Shown here in pieces: positions 34,596 through 43,014 of a stretch of DNA of 64,000 nucleotides; the stretch's first letter is position 1, and the number at the start of each line of letters is the position of its first letter. Below the pieces are notes generated by a model. The model was not told the DNA's origin. It searched no databases and saw only the letters and a program-made list of their open reading frames with translations. The translations under genes and the position numbers were made by a program. Source of the stretch: JBFXJF01 sp050175155 (GTDB taxonomy: Bacteria; Bacillota; Bacilli; Tepidibacillales; Tepidibacillaceae); assembly GCA_050175155.1 (NCBI GenBank), contig JBFXJF010000003.1, positions 101,900-165,899 on the forward strand. Reading direction: 5' to 3'.

Positions 34596-34847
34596 ATGTG
34601 CGTTGGAGTTCCAGGTAGGGTAATAGAAGTTGATGAGTTTTCAGCTATTGTTGATATTATGGGTTCAAAAATGAAAGTTGGGATTTTATTTGTTCCTGAA
34701 ATTAAGGTGGAGGATTACGTTATAATTCACGCTGGGCAAGCTATGTCAATAATTGATGAAGAGTATGCCAAGTTAAGTATCGAAGAGTGGAGGAAGATTG
34801 CTGATGCTAGAGAAAATGAAAGTAACGTCGAATCCGGAAATAGGTAA
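34596..34847 (+). CDS. hypC: Hydrogenase chaperone HypC
   Basis: An 83-residue small chaperone of the HypC/HupF family. The start must expose Cys2, so ATG 34596 (MCVGVPGRVIEVDE) is chosen over the in-frame GTG at 34587. AGAGGTGAG precedes it. HypC works with HypD to build the Fe(CN)2CO unit and brings it to the large-subunit precursor. It overlaps hypD. Only one HypC-type chaperone is encoded, in line with a single hydrogenase here. Confidence 0.95.
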   Translation: MCVGVPGRVIEVDEFSAIVDIMGSKMKVGILFVPEIKVEDYVIIHAGQAMSIIDEEYAKLSIEEWRKIADARENESNVESGNR

Positions 34848-35913
34848 AAAGTTAATAAAAAAAGTAATCAGCATTTCCTCTGAATATAAAGAAAAGTATG
34901 GTAGAGAACCAGCTATTATGGAGGTATGTGGAAGTCATACTATGGCTTTAGCACGTACTGGTCTTAAAAGAATTTTAAAAGGTCATGTTAATTTGATTTC
35001 AGGACCAGGTTGTCCTGTTTGTGTAACCGATCAAATTTCGATTGATGCAATGATTGAACTCGCAGATGACAATAGTAGAATTGTTTGTACTTTTGGGGAT
35101 ATGATGAGGGTTCCAGGCACAAAAAGATCATTAATGGAAGCAAAAACAGAAGGCAAGGATATAAGGGTTGTTTACTCTCCAACAGATGCGGTTGAAATTG
35201 CAGAAAAAAATCCGAATAAAGAGGTTGTCTTTTTAGGTATTGGGTTTGAAACAACTATTCCTGTATTAGCAGTAGCTTTAAAACTTGCTGACGAAAAGGG
35301 TATAAAGAATTTTTCAATGTGGTTAAACACTAAATTAGTAGAGCCGGTTTTAAGAGTATTACTCGATACTAAAATGGTAAAGATAGATGGATTTCTACTA
35401 CCAGGGCATGTTTCGATAGTGCTTGGTAAAGATAGTTATGATTTTTTGGTTAATGAATACAATGTTCCTGGCATAATATCTGGTTTTGAATCAGTAGAAA
35501 TGTTAAGCGGTATTTATAAGTTAATTGAAATGCTATTAAATGAGAATATAACAATAATTAATGATCATAAAAAAATCGTTACTAATGAAGGTAATATCTA
35601 TGCACAGGCACTAATGGCGAAATATTTAGAGCCTTGTGACGAAGCTTGGCGAGGAATAGGAATTATTGAAAAAAGCGGGCTTGATTTAAGAGAAGAATAC
35701 GGCTTTTTAAATGCTAAAAATAGGTTTGATATAAAAGTAAGTGAACCTAAGAAAACAAAATGTCGTTGTGGGGAAATAATTAGTGGTTTAATAGCTCCAG
35801 ACGAATGCTCATTGTTTGGTAATGCTTGTAATCCAGTTAATCCAATTGGACCATGTATGGTTTCCACAGAAGGAAGTTGTGCTGCTTTTTACCAGTACAT
35901 GAGGGAGGATTAA
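34804..35913 (+). CDS. hypD: Hydrogenase iron-ligand assembly protein HypD
   Basis: A 369-residue iron-sulfur protein, the scaffold on which cyanide and carbon monoxide are attached to iron. Redox cysteines are seen in EVCGSHTMALARTGL and GPGCPVCVT, and the C-terminal cluster cysteines in KCRCGEI, DECSLFGNACNP and GPCMVSTEGSCAAFY. GGAGG at 34789-34793 is 10 bases from ATG 34804; TTG 34798 and ATG 34816 are other possible starts. It overlaps hypC by 44 bases in another frame. Confidence 0.95.
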   Translation: MLEKMKVTSNPEIGKKLIKKVISISSEYKEKYGREPAIMEVCGSHTMALARTGLKRILKGHVNLISGPGCPVCVTDQISIDAMIELADDNSRIVCTFGDMMRVPGTKRSLMEAKTEGKDIRVVYSPTDAVEIAEKNPNKEVVFLGIGFETTIPVLAVALKLADEKGIKNFSMWLNTKLVEPVLRVLLDTKMVKIDGFLLPGHVSIVLGKDSYDFLVNEYNVPGIISGFESVEMLSGIYKLIEMLLNENITIINDHKKIVTNEGNIYAQALMAKYLEPCDEAWRGIGIIEKSGLDLREEYGFLNAKNRFDIKVSEPKKTKCRCGEIISGLIAPDECSLFGNACNPVNPIGPCMVSTEGSCAAFYQYMRED

Positions 35914-35916
35914 AAT

Positions 35917-36915
35917 ATGAATGATTATATTAGCTTAGCCCACGGTGATGGGGGAGAATTAGCACACAATTTAATTCAAGAAGTATTTGTTAATGCATTT
36001 GGACATCATGAAGAATCTAAATTAGACTCTGCAATAGTAAATTTAGATGGTAATCAAGTGGCAATATCTACAGATAGTTTTGTGGTTAAACCTATTTTTT
36101 TCCCAGGTGGTAATATTGGAAAATTAGCTGTCGCTGGAACTGTAAATGATATTGCTGTAAGTGGTGCGATTCCAAAATACTTAACAGCAGGATTTATTAT
36201 AGAAGAGGGTTTTTCTGTAGCTGATTTAAAAAAAATAGTAACATCAATGGCTGATGAAGCAAAAAAAGCAAGTGTTTTAATTATTGCAGGTGATACAAAA
36301 GTGGTAGAACGGGGAAGTGCTGACGGGATTTATATAAATACCACTGGATTCGGTATAGTTAAAAGTAAAATTAACCCTGCAAGTATTGAAATTGGAGACT
36401 CTGTAATAGTAAGTGGAACCTTAGGAGATCATGGAATAGCAATATTGTCAGCACGTGGCGATTTAGGAATTATGACTGATACTATTAGTGATTGCGCTTC
36501 ATTAAATGGCATGATTAATTCAGTTTTAGAGAGCACAAATAGTGTTAGAATAATGAGGGATCCTACACGTGGTGGTTTGGCTACAACATTAGTTGAGATT
36601 TGTGAAGATTTTAAGGTAACGATAGAAATCGACGAAACAAAACTTCCTATCAGAGATGAAGTAAAAGGTGCTTGTGACATATTAGGGTACGAGCCAATTT
36701 ACTTAGCAAATGAGGGAAAGGTTATATTTATTGTCGGCAGTGGTGAAGAAGAAAAAGTTTTACAGATATTAAAAGAAAATGATATTGGATTAAATGCTAA
36801 AGTAATAGGTATTGTAACAAGTAAAGAAAAAGGAAAGTTATTTCTAAAAACCTCATTAGATACTACTCGTAGGTTAAATAGGTTATCTGGCATGTTGTTA
36901 CCAAGAATATGTTAG
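35917..36915 (+). CDS. hypE: Carbamoyl-dehydrating protein HypE
   Basis: A 332-residue PurM/ThiL-like ATPase that converts the S-carbamoyl group on its C-terminal cysteine to thiocyanate. The protein starts with LAHGDGGELAHNLI and ends PRIC, the essential C-terminal motif. It follows hypD by 3 bases and closes the hydrogenase operon; a terminator follows at once. Confidence 0.96.
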   Translation: MNDYISLAHGDGGELAHNLIQEVFVNAFGHHEESKLDSAIVNLDGNQVAISTDSFVVKPIFFPGGNIGKLAVAGTVNDIAVSGAIPKYLTAGFIIEEGFSVADLKKIVTSMADEAKKASVLIIAGDTKVVERGSADGIYINTTGFGIVKSKINPASIEIGDSVIVSGTLGDHGIAILSARGDLGIMTDTISDCASLNGMINSVLESTNSVRIMRDPTRGGLATTLVEICEDFKVTIEIDETKLPIRDEVKGACDILGYEPIYLANEGKVIFIVGSGEEEKVLQILKENDIGLNAKVIGIVTSKEKGKLFLKTSLDTTRRLNRLSGMLLPRIC

Positions 36916-36939
36916 ATTTATCATATGAAAGATAAAAAT

Positions 36940-36978
36940 AAAAAACAGTTCAATTTAATTGACTGTTTTTTATTTTTT
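36940..36978 (+). terminator. Terminator of the hydrogenase operon
   Basis: AAAAAACAGT (36940-36949) pairs with ACTGTTTTTT (36962-36971), with inner CAAT/ATTG pairing, followed by more T. Confidence 0.85.
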
Positions 36979-37048
36979 ATATGAATAAAAAGTTGGTAAA
37001 AAAACCATATTACATATGATAGTATTATAAATTTAGGAGGTAAGATAA

Positions 37049-37294
37049 ATGTCAACATTAGATAATTTTCATGATTGGAAGGAATTTTTAAATGAAAGAG
37101 TTGATCAAGCTAACAAACTAGGAATAAATAATGAGACTATTTCAAATCTTGCTTATCAGATAGGTGATTACTTAGCTGAAAACGTTGATCCAAAAAATGC
37201 TGAAAATAGATTATTGAAAGATCTATGGGAATCAAGCGATGAGCAACAACAAAAAGTACTTGCGCAAATAATGGTTAATTATGTAGATAGATAG
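37049..37294 (+). CDS. ymfJ: DUF3243 protein (YmfJ-like)
   Basis: An 81-residue helical protein. DNFHDWKEFLNERVDQANK and ISNLAYQIGDYLAENVDPKN match DUF3243, the family of B. subtilis YmfJ, whose function is unknown. AGGAGG precedes the ATG. In B. subtilis it follows ymfI directly; here about 10 kb of hydrogenase genes separate them. It is followed by a large palindrome rather than a standard terminator. Confidence 0.85.
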   Translation: MSTLDNFHDWKEFLNERVDQANKLGINNETISNLAYQIGDYLAENVDPKNAENRLLKDLWESSDEQQQKVLAQIMVNYVDR

Positions 37295-37341
37295 CTAAAA
37301 TTTAATTTCTAAACTGCTCTAGAATTAGTACACCAAGAGTC

Positions 37342-37390
37342 TGATATTCAAACTTAATGTCCCTTTAAGGGACATTAAGTTTGAATATCA
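37342..37390. repeat. Perfect 49-base palindrome
   Basis: The 24-base arms 37342-37365 and 37367-37390 are exact reverse complements around a single T at 37366 (core GTCCCTTTAAGGGAC). The sequence after it is A-rich (ATAAAAATATT), not a T tract, so it is not a standard terminator for ymfJ. Confidence 0.95.
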
Positions 37391-37408
37391 ATAAAAATAT
37401 TAATTAAA

Positions 37409-37430
37409 ATATGTTAATATAGTAACATAT
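37409..37430. repeat. Dyad before rodZ
   Basis: ATATGTTA-N6-TAACATAT, perfect 8-base arms, 19 bases after the large palindrome. It could be an operator; the AT-rich setting makes chance possible. Confidence 0.4.
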
Positions 37431-37632
37431 ATATAAATATTATATATTATTTTGAATATAATGTTTTAATTGAGTTTATCTTGCTAAAAAATATTAAAAT
37501 TATTAATATAATAGTTAAAGGTGGTTATTATATAAATTTTATACCTATTAATGTCAATATACATATAAGTTATGTTATCATGTATATTATAGTATTGTGA
37601 CTTATTTTAAATAGTTGATTGGAGGTGAAAAT

Positions 37633-38475
37633 ATGGACTATATCGGTTCACAATTAAAAGAATTAAGATTAATCAAAGGATTATCTATTGAAGATATTCA
37701 GGATATAACAAAAATTCGGACAAGGTATATACAAGCAATTGAGGAAGGAACTCTTGAAAAACTTCCAGGCAAATTTTATGAAAAAGCTTTTATCAAATCT
37801 TACGCTGAAGTAATCAATCTAGATTCAACTATCCTAAATGAATATTTGGAATCATTAACTACTGAAGATACAGGAGATTTACCAATTGTAGATAATTATT
37901 ACAGTAAAGAAAATTTCTTCTCAAAAGTTATAAAATGGTTTTCAAAATCTTTAGTGTACATATTTATTATTTTTGTTATTTTTATAATATATATATTAGT
38001 AGTTTTTTACTCCAATAATAACGAAAATACACAAGAGGATATTATTGGAAATACAAGACCAGACTATCAGATTGAAGAGAATGATACCCCTCCAATTGAT
38101 GAAATACCTGATAATAATGATGAGGAGATAGTTGAGCAGTTAGTAATATCTGAACCTGATATTTCTACTTATGGGGATCATATTTTAGAAAAATATGTCA
38201 TTACATATAAAAATAATACTGAGATTGAGATGAACATAAAAGCTACTGGTCCATGTTGGCTTTCAATAAAAGAAGAAGGTCCAAACGGAAAAGAAATTTT
38301 TACAAGAACTCTTAAGAACACTGAGGAGACTGGTACTTTAAAATTGGATAAATCAATGTGGATACATATTGGAAATGCTTCAAGTGTTGATATTCATCTT
38401 AATGATAAGGTAATTGACTTAGGGAATGCTCCAAGTGTTAAGTATATCTTACTTGAATTAAAGATTACTGATTAG
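37633..38475 (+). CDS. rodZ: Cell-shape protein RodZ
   Basis: A 280-residue single-pass membrane protein that links MreB to the cell-wall machinery. The N-terminal HTH_25 domain covers about 1-75 (GSQLKELRLIKGLSIEDIQ), one hydrophobic helix spans about 105-126, an acidic linker follows, and the C-terminal DUF4115 beta domain covers about 190-278. ATG 37633 is 5 bases after GGAGGTG; the in-frame TTG at 37615 lies before that site. The next genes are rimO and pgsA, as in many Bacillota. Confidence 0.9.
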   Translation: MDYIGSQLKELRLIKGLSIEDIQDITKIRTRYIQAIEEGTLEKLPGKFYEKAFIKSYAEVINLDSTILNEYLESLTTEDTGDLPIVDNYYSKENFFSKVIKWFSKSLVYIFIIFVIFIIYILVVFYSNNNENTQEDIIGNTRPDYQIEENDTPPIDEIPDNNDEEIVEQLVISEPDISTYGDHILEKYVITYKNNTEIEMNIKATGPCWLSIKEEGPNGKEIFTRTLKNTEETGTLKLDKSMWIHIGNASSVDIHLNDKVIDLGNAPSVKYILLELKITD

Positions 38476-38492
38476 TTTTTTACAACTTTAAC

Positions 38493-38539
38493 AGTCTGGC
38501 AGGTTATTGGCTTTCACAACAACCTGCCAGACTTCTTTT
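38493..38539 (+). terminator. Terminator after rodZ
   Basis: AGTCTGGCAGGTT (38493-38505) pairs perfectly with AACCTGCCAGACT (38521-38533), 15-base loop, then TCTTTT. Its right arm plus AAC is identical to the repeat at 24517-24532. Confidence 0.85.
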
Positions 38540-38630
38540 ATGAAATCTTTTATTAAATATTGAGCTTTGACACTTAAAATTTCTTATAATATACTTGTTT
38601 TGAGTAATTGATATATGTGATGGAGGATAT

Positions 38631-39971
38631 ATGAAACAACAACGTTTGAAAGTGGCTATTGTTTCCCTTGGATGTGATAAAAATCTTGTAGATTCGGAAA
38701 TTATGCTTGGTCTATTAGATAAAGATAAATTTAAGATAGTAATTGATTTAGAAGATTCTGATATAATAATTATTAATACTTGTGGTTTCATTGCTGATTC
38801 AAAAGAGGAGTCTATTAATGCAATATTGGATATTGCAGAATATAAAAAAACTGCACATTTAAAAAGTTTATTAGTTACTGGTTGTTTAAGTCAAAGATAC
38901 AAAGAAGAATTAATAACTGAAATTCCTGAGATTGATGGTTTAATTGGTACAAATGAATACGATATAATTAACGAAATAATCAGTAAATCTTTAAAAGGAG
39001 AAAAACCAATTCTAATAAGCAACTCTCTTTTTTCATATGAAAAAGTTTTTCCAAGAGTTAGGTTAACTCCTTCTCATTATAGGTATATCAAAATAGCAGA
39101 AGGTTGTAATAATTTTTGTACATTTTGTGTAATACCATCTATTAGAGGTAGTTATAGAAGTAGAAGTATAGAGTCTATATTAATTGAAGTGGTTAATTTT
39201 GTAGAGCAAGGGTCAAAAGAGATAATATTAATTGCTCAAGATACCTCATGTTATGGTGAAGATATCTATGGAAAGTTAATGTTACCAGAATTAATTAATC
39301 AACTATCAAAAATAGATGGCTTAGAATGGATAAGAGTTCATTATCTTTATCCCGGAAATATTTCTGAAGAGCTAATAAATACATTTGCCACTAATAATAA
39401 AATATGCAAATATATAGATATGCCTCTTCAACATAGTCAAGAGAAAATATTAAAAAATATGCTTAGACCTCAATTTCAAAAAGATATAAAAAAATTGATT
39501 GCAAAAATTAGAAGTGAAGTTCCTAATGTTGCTTTTAGAACTTCATTAATTGTTGGTTTTCCTGGAGAAACTGAAGAAGACTTTAGTAATTTGGTAAAAT
39601 TCATTAAGGAGATTGAGTTTGATCGCTTAGGTGTTTTTACATATTCAGATGAGGAGGGAGCTTCCGCATCAAATCTTCCAAATAAAGTTTCAGATGAAAT
39701 TAAAGAAAAAAGGGCACAAATAATAATGAATGTTCAAAACGAAATTTCAAAAATGAAAAATTCATATCTTATTGGAAAAGAAGTTGAAGTGTTATTAGAT
39801 AGCTATGATGAACTAAGTAATACTTTTATAGGTAGAACAAAATATGATGCACCTGATGTTGACGGGGAAGTATATATAAATAATATTGAAGCAAATGTTG
39901 GGGATATATGTACAGTAAAAATAACACATTCTTATGATTACGACTTAGTAGGGGAGGGCATTAGAAAGTGA
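38631..39971 (+). CDS. rimO: Ribosomal protein S12 methylthiotransferase RimO
   Basis: A 446-residue radical SAM enzyme that adds a methylthio group to Asp of ribosomal protein S12. The N-terminal UPF0004 domain begins SLGCDKNLVDSEIMLG, the RimO form rather than the MiaB form. The radical SAM cluster is bound by CNNFCTFC, and a TRAM domain fills the last 65 residues. GGAGG precedes the ATG. It overlaps pgsA by 4 bases. B. subtilis lacks RimO, so this is a difference from that species. Confidence 0.94.
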   Translation: MKQQRLKVAIVSLGCDKNLVDSEIMLGLLDKDKFKIVIDLEDSDIIIINTCGFIADSKEESINAILDIAEYKKTAHLKSLLVTGCLSQRYKEELITEIPEIDGLIGTNEYDIINEIISKSLKGEKPILISNSLFSYEKVFPRVRLTPSHYRYIKIAEGCNNFCTFCVIPSIRGSYRSRSIESILIEVVNFVEQGSKEIILIAQDTSCYGEDIYGKLMLPELINQLSKIDGLEWIRVHYLYPGNISEELINTFATNNKICKYIDMPLQHSQEKILKNMLRPQFQKDIKKLIAKIRSEVPNVAFRTSLIVGFPGETEEDFSNLVKFIKEIEFDRLGVFTYSDEEGASASNLPNKVSDEIKEKRAQIIMNVQNEISKMKNSYLIGKEVEVLLDSYDELSNTFIGRTKYDAPDVDGEVYINNIEANVGDICTVKITHSYDYDLVGEGIRK

Positions 39972-40558
39972 ATCTTCCAAACAAAATAACACTTGCAAGA
40001 ATTTTTTTAGTACCACTTGTAATGTTTTTTCTTTTAATAAATTTTGAATTTGGACAAATAACTATAGTAGGACAAACATTAACCTATAGTGAAATAATTG
40101 CAGCAATTATATTTATAATTGCTGCTTCAACAGATGGAATTGATGGTTACATAGCAAGAAAAAGAAAATTAGTTACTAATCTCGGAAAATTCTTAGATCC
40201 ATTAGCAGACAAATTATTAGTTACCGCTGCACTAATTTCATTAGTAGAAATGGATCGTTTAGCTGCTTGGATAGTGATAATTATTATAAGTCGAGAATTT
40301 GCTGTAACTGGTCTAAGATTAGTTGCTTCAGCAGAAGGAAACGTAATATCTGCTAGTAACCTTGGAAAATTTAAAACAATTTCTCAAATAATTGCTATAG
40401 TATTATTAATGTTAAATAATTTTCCTTTTTCATATTTTCATATACCTTTAGACCAAGTATTTGTTTACATAGCGGTCATAATGACAATCTTATCAGGAAT
40501 AGATTATTTTGTAAAAAACCTTCATATAATTAATATTATAAAATCTAGTAAAAATTAA
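39968..40558 (+). CDS. pgsA: CDP-diacylglycerol-glycerol-3-phosphate phosphatidyltransferase
   Basis: A 196-residue integral membrane enzyme that makes phosphatidylglycerol phosphate. The CDP-alcohol phosphotransferase signature is complete in DGIDGYIARKRKL and NLGKFLDPLADKLL (DG-x2-A-R-x8-G-x3-D-x3-D pattern). About five hydrophobic segments are visible. Start is GTG inside the rimO stop (GTGA) behind GGGGAGGG. Confidence 0.95.
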   Translation: MNLPNKITLARIFLVPLVMFFLLINFEFGQITIVGQTLTYSEIIAAIIFIIAASTDGIDGYIARKRKLVTNLGKFLDPLADKLLVTAALISLVEMDRLAAWIVIIIISREFAVTGLRLVASAEGNVISASNLGKFKTISQIIAIVLLMLNNFPFSYFHIPLDQVFVYIAVIMTILSGIDYFVKNLHIINIIKSSKN

Positions 40559-40607
40559 TTATTAATAAGGCTTGTTTTTATTTACTTTATAACTAGGAGG
40601 AATTGTT

Positions 40608-41864
40608 TTGCTTAAAGGAGAAATAATTTCCGTTGGTACAGAACTATTGTTAGGGCAGATAACCAATACTAATTCTCAATACATTTCAAAGAGAATGTCC
40701 GAAATAGGATGTTCTCTTTATTTTCAAGTAAATGTAGGAGATAATCCTGAAAGATTAACAGAGGTTATACTCCAAGCACAACGTCGTTCTAATTTAATAA
40801 TATTTATTGGTGGCTTAGGTCCAACCATGGATGATATTACTAAAGAGGTTTTTTCAAAAATTATTAAAAGAAACTTAGTTCTTGACAAATATACATATGA
40901 AAAATTGTTAAAATACTTTCATCAAAGAAATATTGAAATGACAGGCAATAACATTAAGCAAGCAATGATAATAGAGGGAAGCACTGTTTTACCTAACGAT
41001 TTTGGTTTAGCTGTTGGAATAAGAATAAAAGTAGGTAGTATTCATTATGTTTTTTTACCTGGTCCGCCATCTGAAATGAAACCAATGGTTGACAACTATC
41101 TTGTTCCCTGGCTAAAAACATTAAATATAAGTTCTACCTTTTTCTCTACAGTAATGAGGTTTGCTGGAATTAACGAATCAGCAGTTGAAGAAAAAATCAT
41201 TGATATAATTAGAAAGCAAAAAAATCCGACAATAGCTTCACTTGTTGACGAAGGAGAAGTATTAATAAGACTTACTGCTAAAACCGAGAACGAACAAGAG
41301 GCCTTGAAAATTATTAAACCTATAGAAATTGAGATAGATAAGAGATTGAAAGAGTATCACTTTGGAAATGGAAATGAGAGACTAGAACTCAAAGTAATAA
41401 AATTACTTAAAACATCTAATCTAACTATTTCCGTTTCTGAAAGTTGTACCGGTGGTCTTGTTGGTGAATCAATAACAAGATATTCAGGTAGTTCTTCGGT
41501 ATATTCTGGTGGAGTTATTTGTTATAACAATGAAATAAAAAATAAAATTTTAAACGTACCACTACCAACATTAGCTAGTAAAGGTAGCGTAAGTCCGGAT
41601 GTTGCTATAATATTAGCTGAAAATACCTTGAAATTATTTAATACAGATTTTGGAGTTTCAATTACAGGAATAGCAGGTCCAACTACAATAGAAGATAAAC
41701 CAATTGGTTTAATATATATTGCTATTGCTGAAAAGGGTAGAAATACAGAAGTATATGAAATTAACCTTGCTGGAAATAGAAGAACTATTCAAAATAATGC
41801 GGCAAAATATGTTTATTATTACTTATGGTGTAAATTATATAAAAATTTTACAAATAATTATTAA
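40608..41864 (+). CDS. cinA: CinA-family protein (competence/damage-inducible)
   Basis: A 418-residue two-domain protein. The N-terminal MoaB-like domain (about 1-170) begins GEIISVGTELLLGQ and contains GGLGPTMDDITKE; the C-terminal domain (about 255-410) has ISVSESCTGGLVGESIT and GIAGPT, typical of nicotinamide-nucleotide amidohydrolase. Start is TTG 7 bases after AGGAGG. In B. subtilis it is co-transcribed with recA in competent cells; here a LexA-like box and promoter lie between them. Confidence 0.93.
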   Translation: MLKGEIISVGTELLLGQITNTNSQYISKRMSEIGCSLYFQVNVGDNPERLTEVILQAQRRSNLIIFIGGLGPTMDDITKEVFSKIIKRNLVLDKYTYEKLLKYFHQRNIEMTGNNIKQAMIIEGSTVLPNDFGLAVGIRIKVGSIHYVFLPGPPSEMKPMVDNYLVPWLKTLNISSTFFSTVMRFAGINESAVEEKIIDIIRKQKNPTIASLVDEGEVLIRLTAKTENEQEALKIIKPIEIEIDKRLKEYHFGNGNERLELKVIKLLKTSNLTISVSESCTGGLVGESITRYSGSSSVYSGGVICYNNEIKNKILNVPLPTLASKGSVSPDVAIILAENTLKLFNTDFGVSITGIAGPTTIEDKPIGLIYIAIAEKGRNTEVYEINLAGNRRTIQNNAAKYVYYYLWCKLYKNFTNNY

Positions 41865-41869
41865 ATAAG

Positions 41870-41883
41870 GGAATAAATGTTCG
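41870..41883 (+). promoter_or_regulatory. Candidate LexA (SOS) box before recA
   Basis: GGAATAAATGTTCG matches the Bacillus LexA pattern CGAAC-N4-GTTCG in 8 of 10 defined positions and the right half perfectly. It lies 9 bases upstream of the recA -35 hexamer. Confidence 0.6.
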
Positions 41884-41892
41884 CAAAAACTA

Positions 41893-41921
41893 TTGTACAT
41901 TATCCAAATATAGTATAAAAT
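41893..41921 (+). promoter_or_regulatory. Promoter for recA
   Basis: TTGTAC (41893-41898) and TAAAAT (41916-41921), spacer 17, about 40 bases before the gene. Confidence 0.6.
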
Positions 41922-41963
41922 ACATTTATAATAATTGATAGTGTTTAAAAAGGAGAGAAAACT

Positions 41964-43001
41964 ATGAGTGATCGCAAGGCTGCTTTAGATATGGCATTAC
42001 GACAAATTGAAAAACAATTTGGAAAAGGTTCAATAATGAAATTAGGGGAAAACTATGCAGCTATGAATGTAGATGTGTCGCCAAGTGGTTCTTTGGCTTT
42101 AGACATTGCTCTTGGAATAGGTGGATACCCAAAGGGAAGAATAGTTGAAATATATGGGCCAGAATCTTCCGGTAAAACTACAGTTGCATTGCACGCAATT
42201 GCTGAGGTTCAAAAGAAGGGTGGTCAAGCTGCATTTATAGATGCAGAGCACGCCTTAGACCCCCAATATGCTAGAAAACTAGGTGTTAATATTGACGAAC
42301 TATTATTATCACAACCTGACACTGGTGAACAGGCGTTGGAAATTGCTGAGGCTTTAGTCCGTAGTGGGGCGGTTGATATTATTGTAATTGACTCGGTTGC
42401 AGCTTTGGTTCCAAAAGCGGAAATAGATGGTGAGATGGGAGATTCCCATATAGGATTACAAGCAAGATTAATGTCTCAAGCATTAAGAAAGTTATCTGGA
42501 GCTATAAGTAAGTCTAAGACAATAGCAATTTTTATTAACCAGATAAGAGAAAAAGTTGGAGTTATGTTTGGTAATCCTGAAGTAACTCCAGGGGGTAGAG
42601 CGCTTAAATTTTATAGTAGTATTCGTTTAGAGGTTAGAAGAGCTGAAACTATTAAACTAGGTAATGACATGGTAGGTAATAGAACAAAAATTAAAGTAGT
42701 TAAAAATAAGGTTGCTCCACCATTTAAACAAGCTGAAGTAGATATTATGTATGGTGAAGGGATTTCTAGAGAAGGAAGTATATTAGATATAGGTTCTGAT
42801 TTAGATATAATTTCAAAAAGTGGAGCTTGGTATTCATATAAGGATGAAAGACTAGGACAAGGCAGAGAGAATTCTAAACAGTATTTAAAAGAACATCCTG
42901 AAATAACAGAAAAAGTCGAGAGTGATGTCAGAGATCATCATGATTTAAAATATATTGTTAGTAAAAGTGTTGAAGAAGACGTAGAAGCTGATAATTTTTA
43001 A
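41964..43001 (+). CDS. recA: Recombinase RecA
   Basis: A 345-residue strand-exchange and SOS co-protease protein. Walker A GPESSGKT is at about 65-72, Walker B in VDIIVIDSVAAL, loop L1 in GDSHIGLQARLM and loop L2 in NQIREKVGVMFGNPE. Full length, no intein. AGGAGAG precedes the ATG. It is followed 13 bases later by recX, its regulator. Confidence 0.98.
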   Translation: MSDRKAALDMALRQIEKQFGKGSIMKLGENYAAMNVDVSPSGSLALDIALGIGGYPKGRIVEIYGPESSGKTTVALHAIAEVQKKGGQAAFIDAEHALDPQYARKLGVNIDELLLSQPDTGEQALEIAEALVRSGAVDIIVIDSVAALVPKAEIDGEMGDSHIGLQARLMSQALRKLSGAISKSKTIAIFINQIREKVGVMFGNPEVTPGGRALKFYSSIRLEVRRAETIKLGNDMVGNRTKIKVVKNKVAPPFKQAEVDIMYGEGISREGSILDIGSDLDIISKSGAWYSYKDERLGQGRENSKQYLKEHPEITEKVESDVRDHHDLKYIVSKSVEEDVEADNF

Positions 43002-43014
43002 ATAGGTGGTTAAA

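Larger units (their letters stand above)
37295..37632. other. 338-base gap between ymfJ and rodZ
   Basis: No gene is seen. It contains the perfect 49-base palindrome (37342-37390), a second dyad (37409-37430) and, near 37560-37600, a pair ATATACAT/ATGTATAT flanking AT-rich sequence with TATTAT that may be the rodZ promoter. A homologue of ymfK, which lies here in B. subtilis, is absent. Confidence 0.7.
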
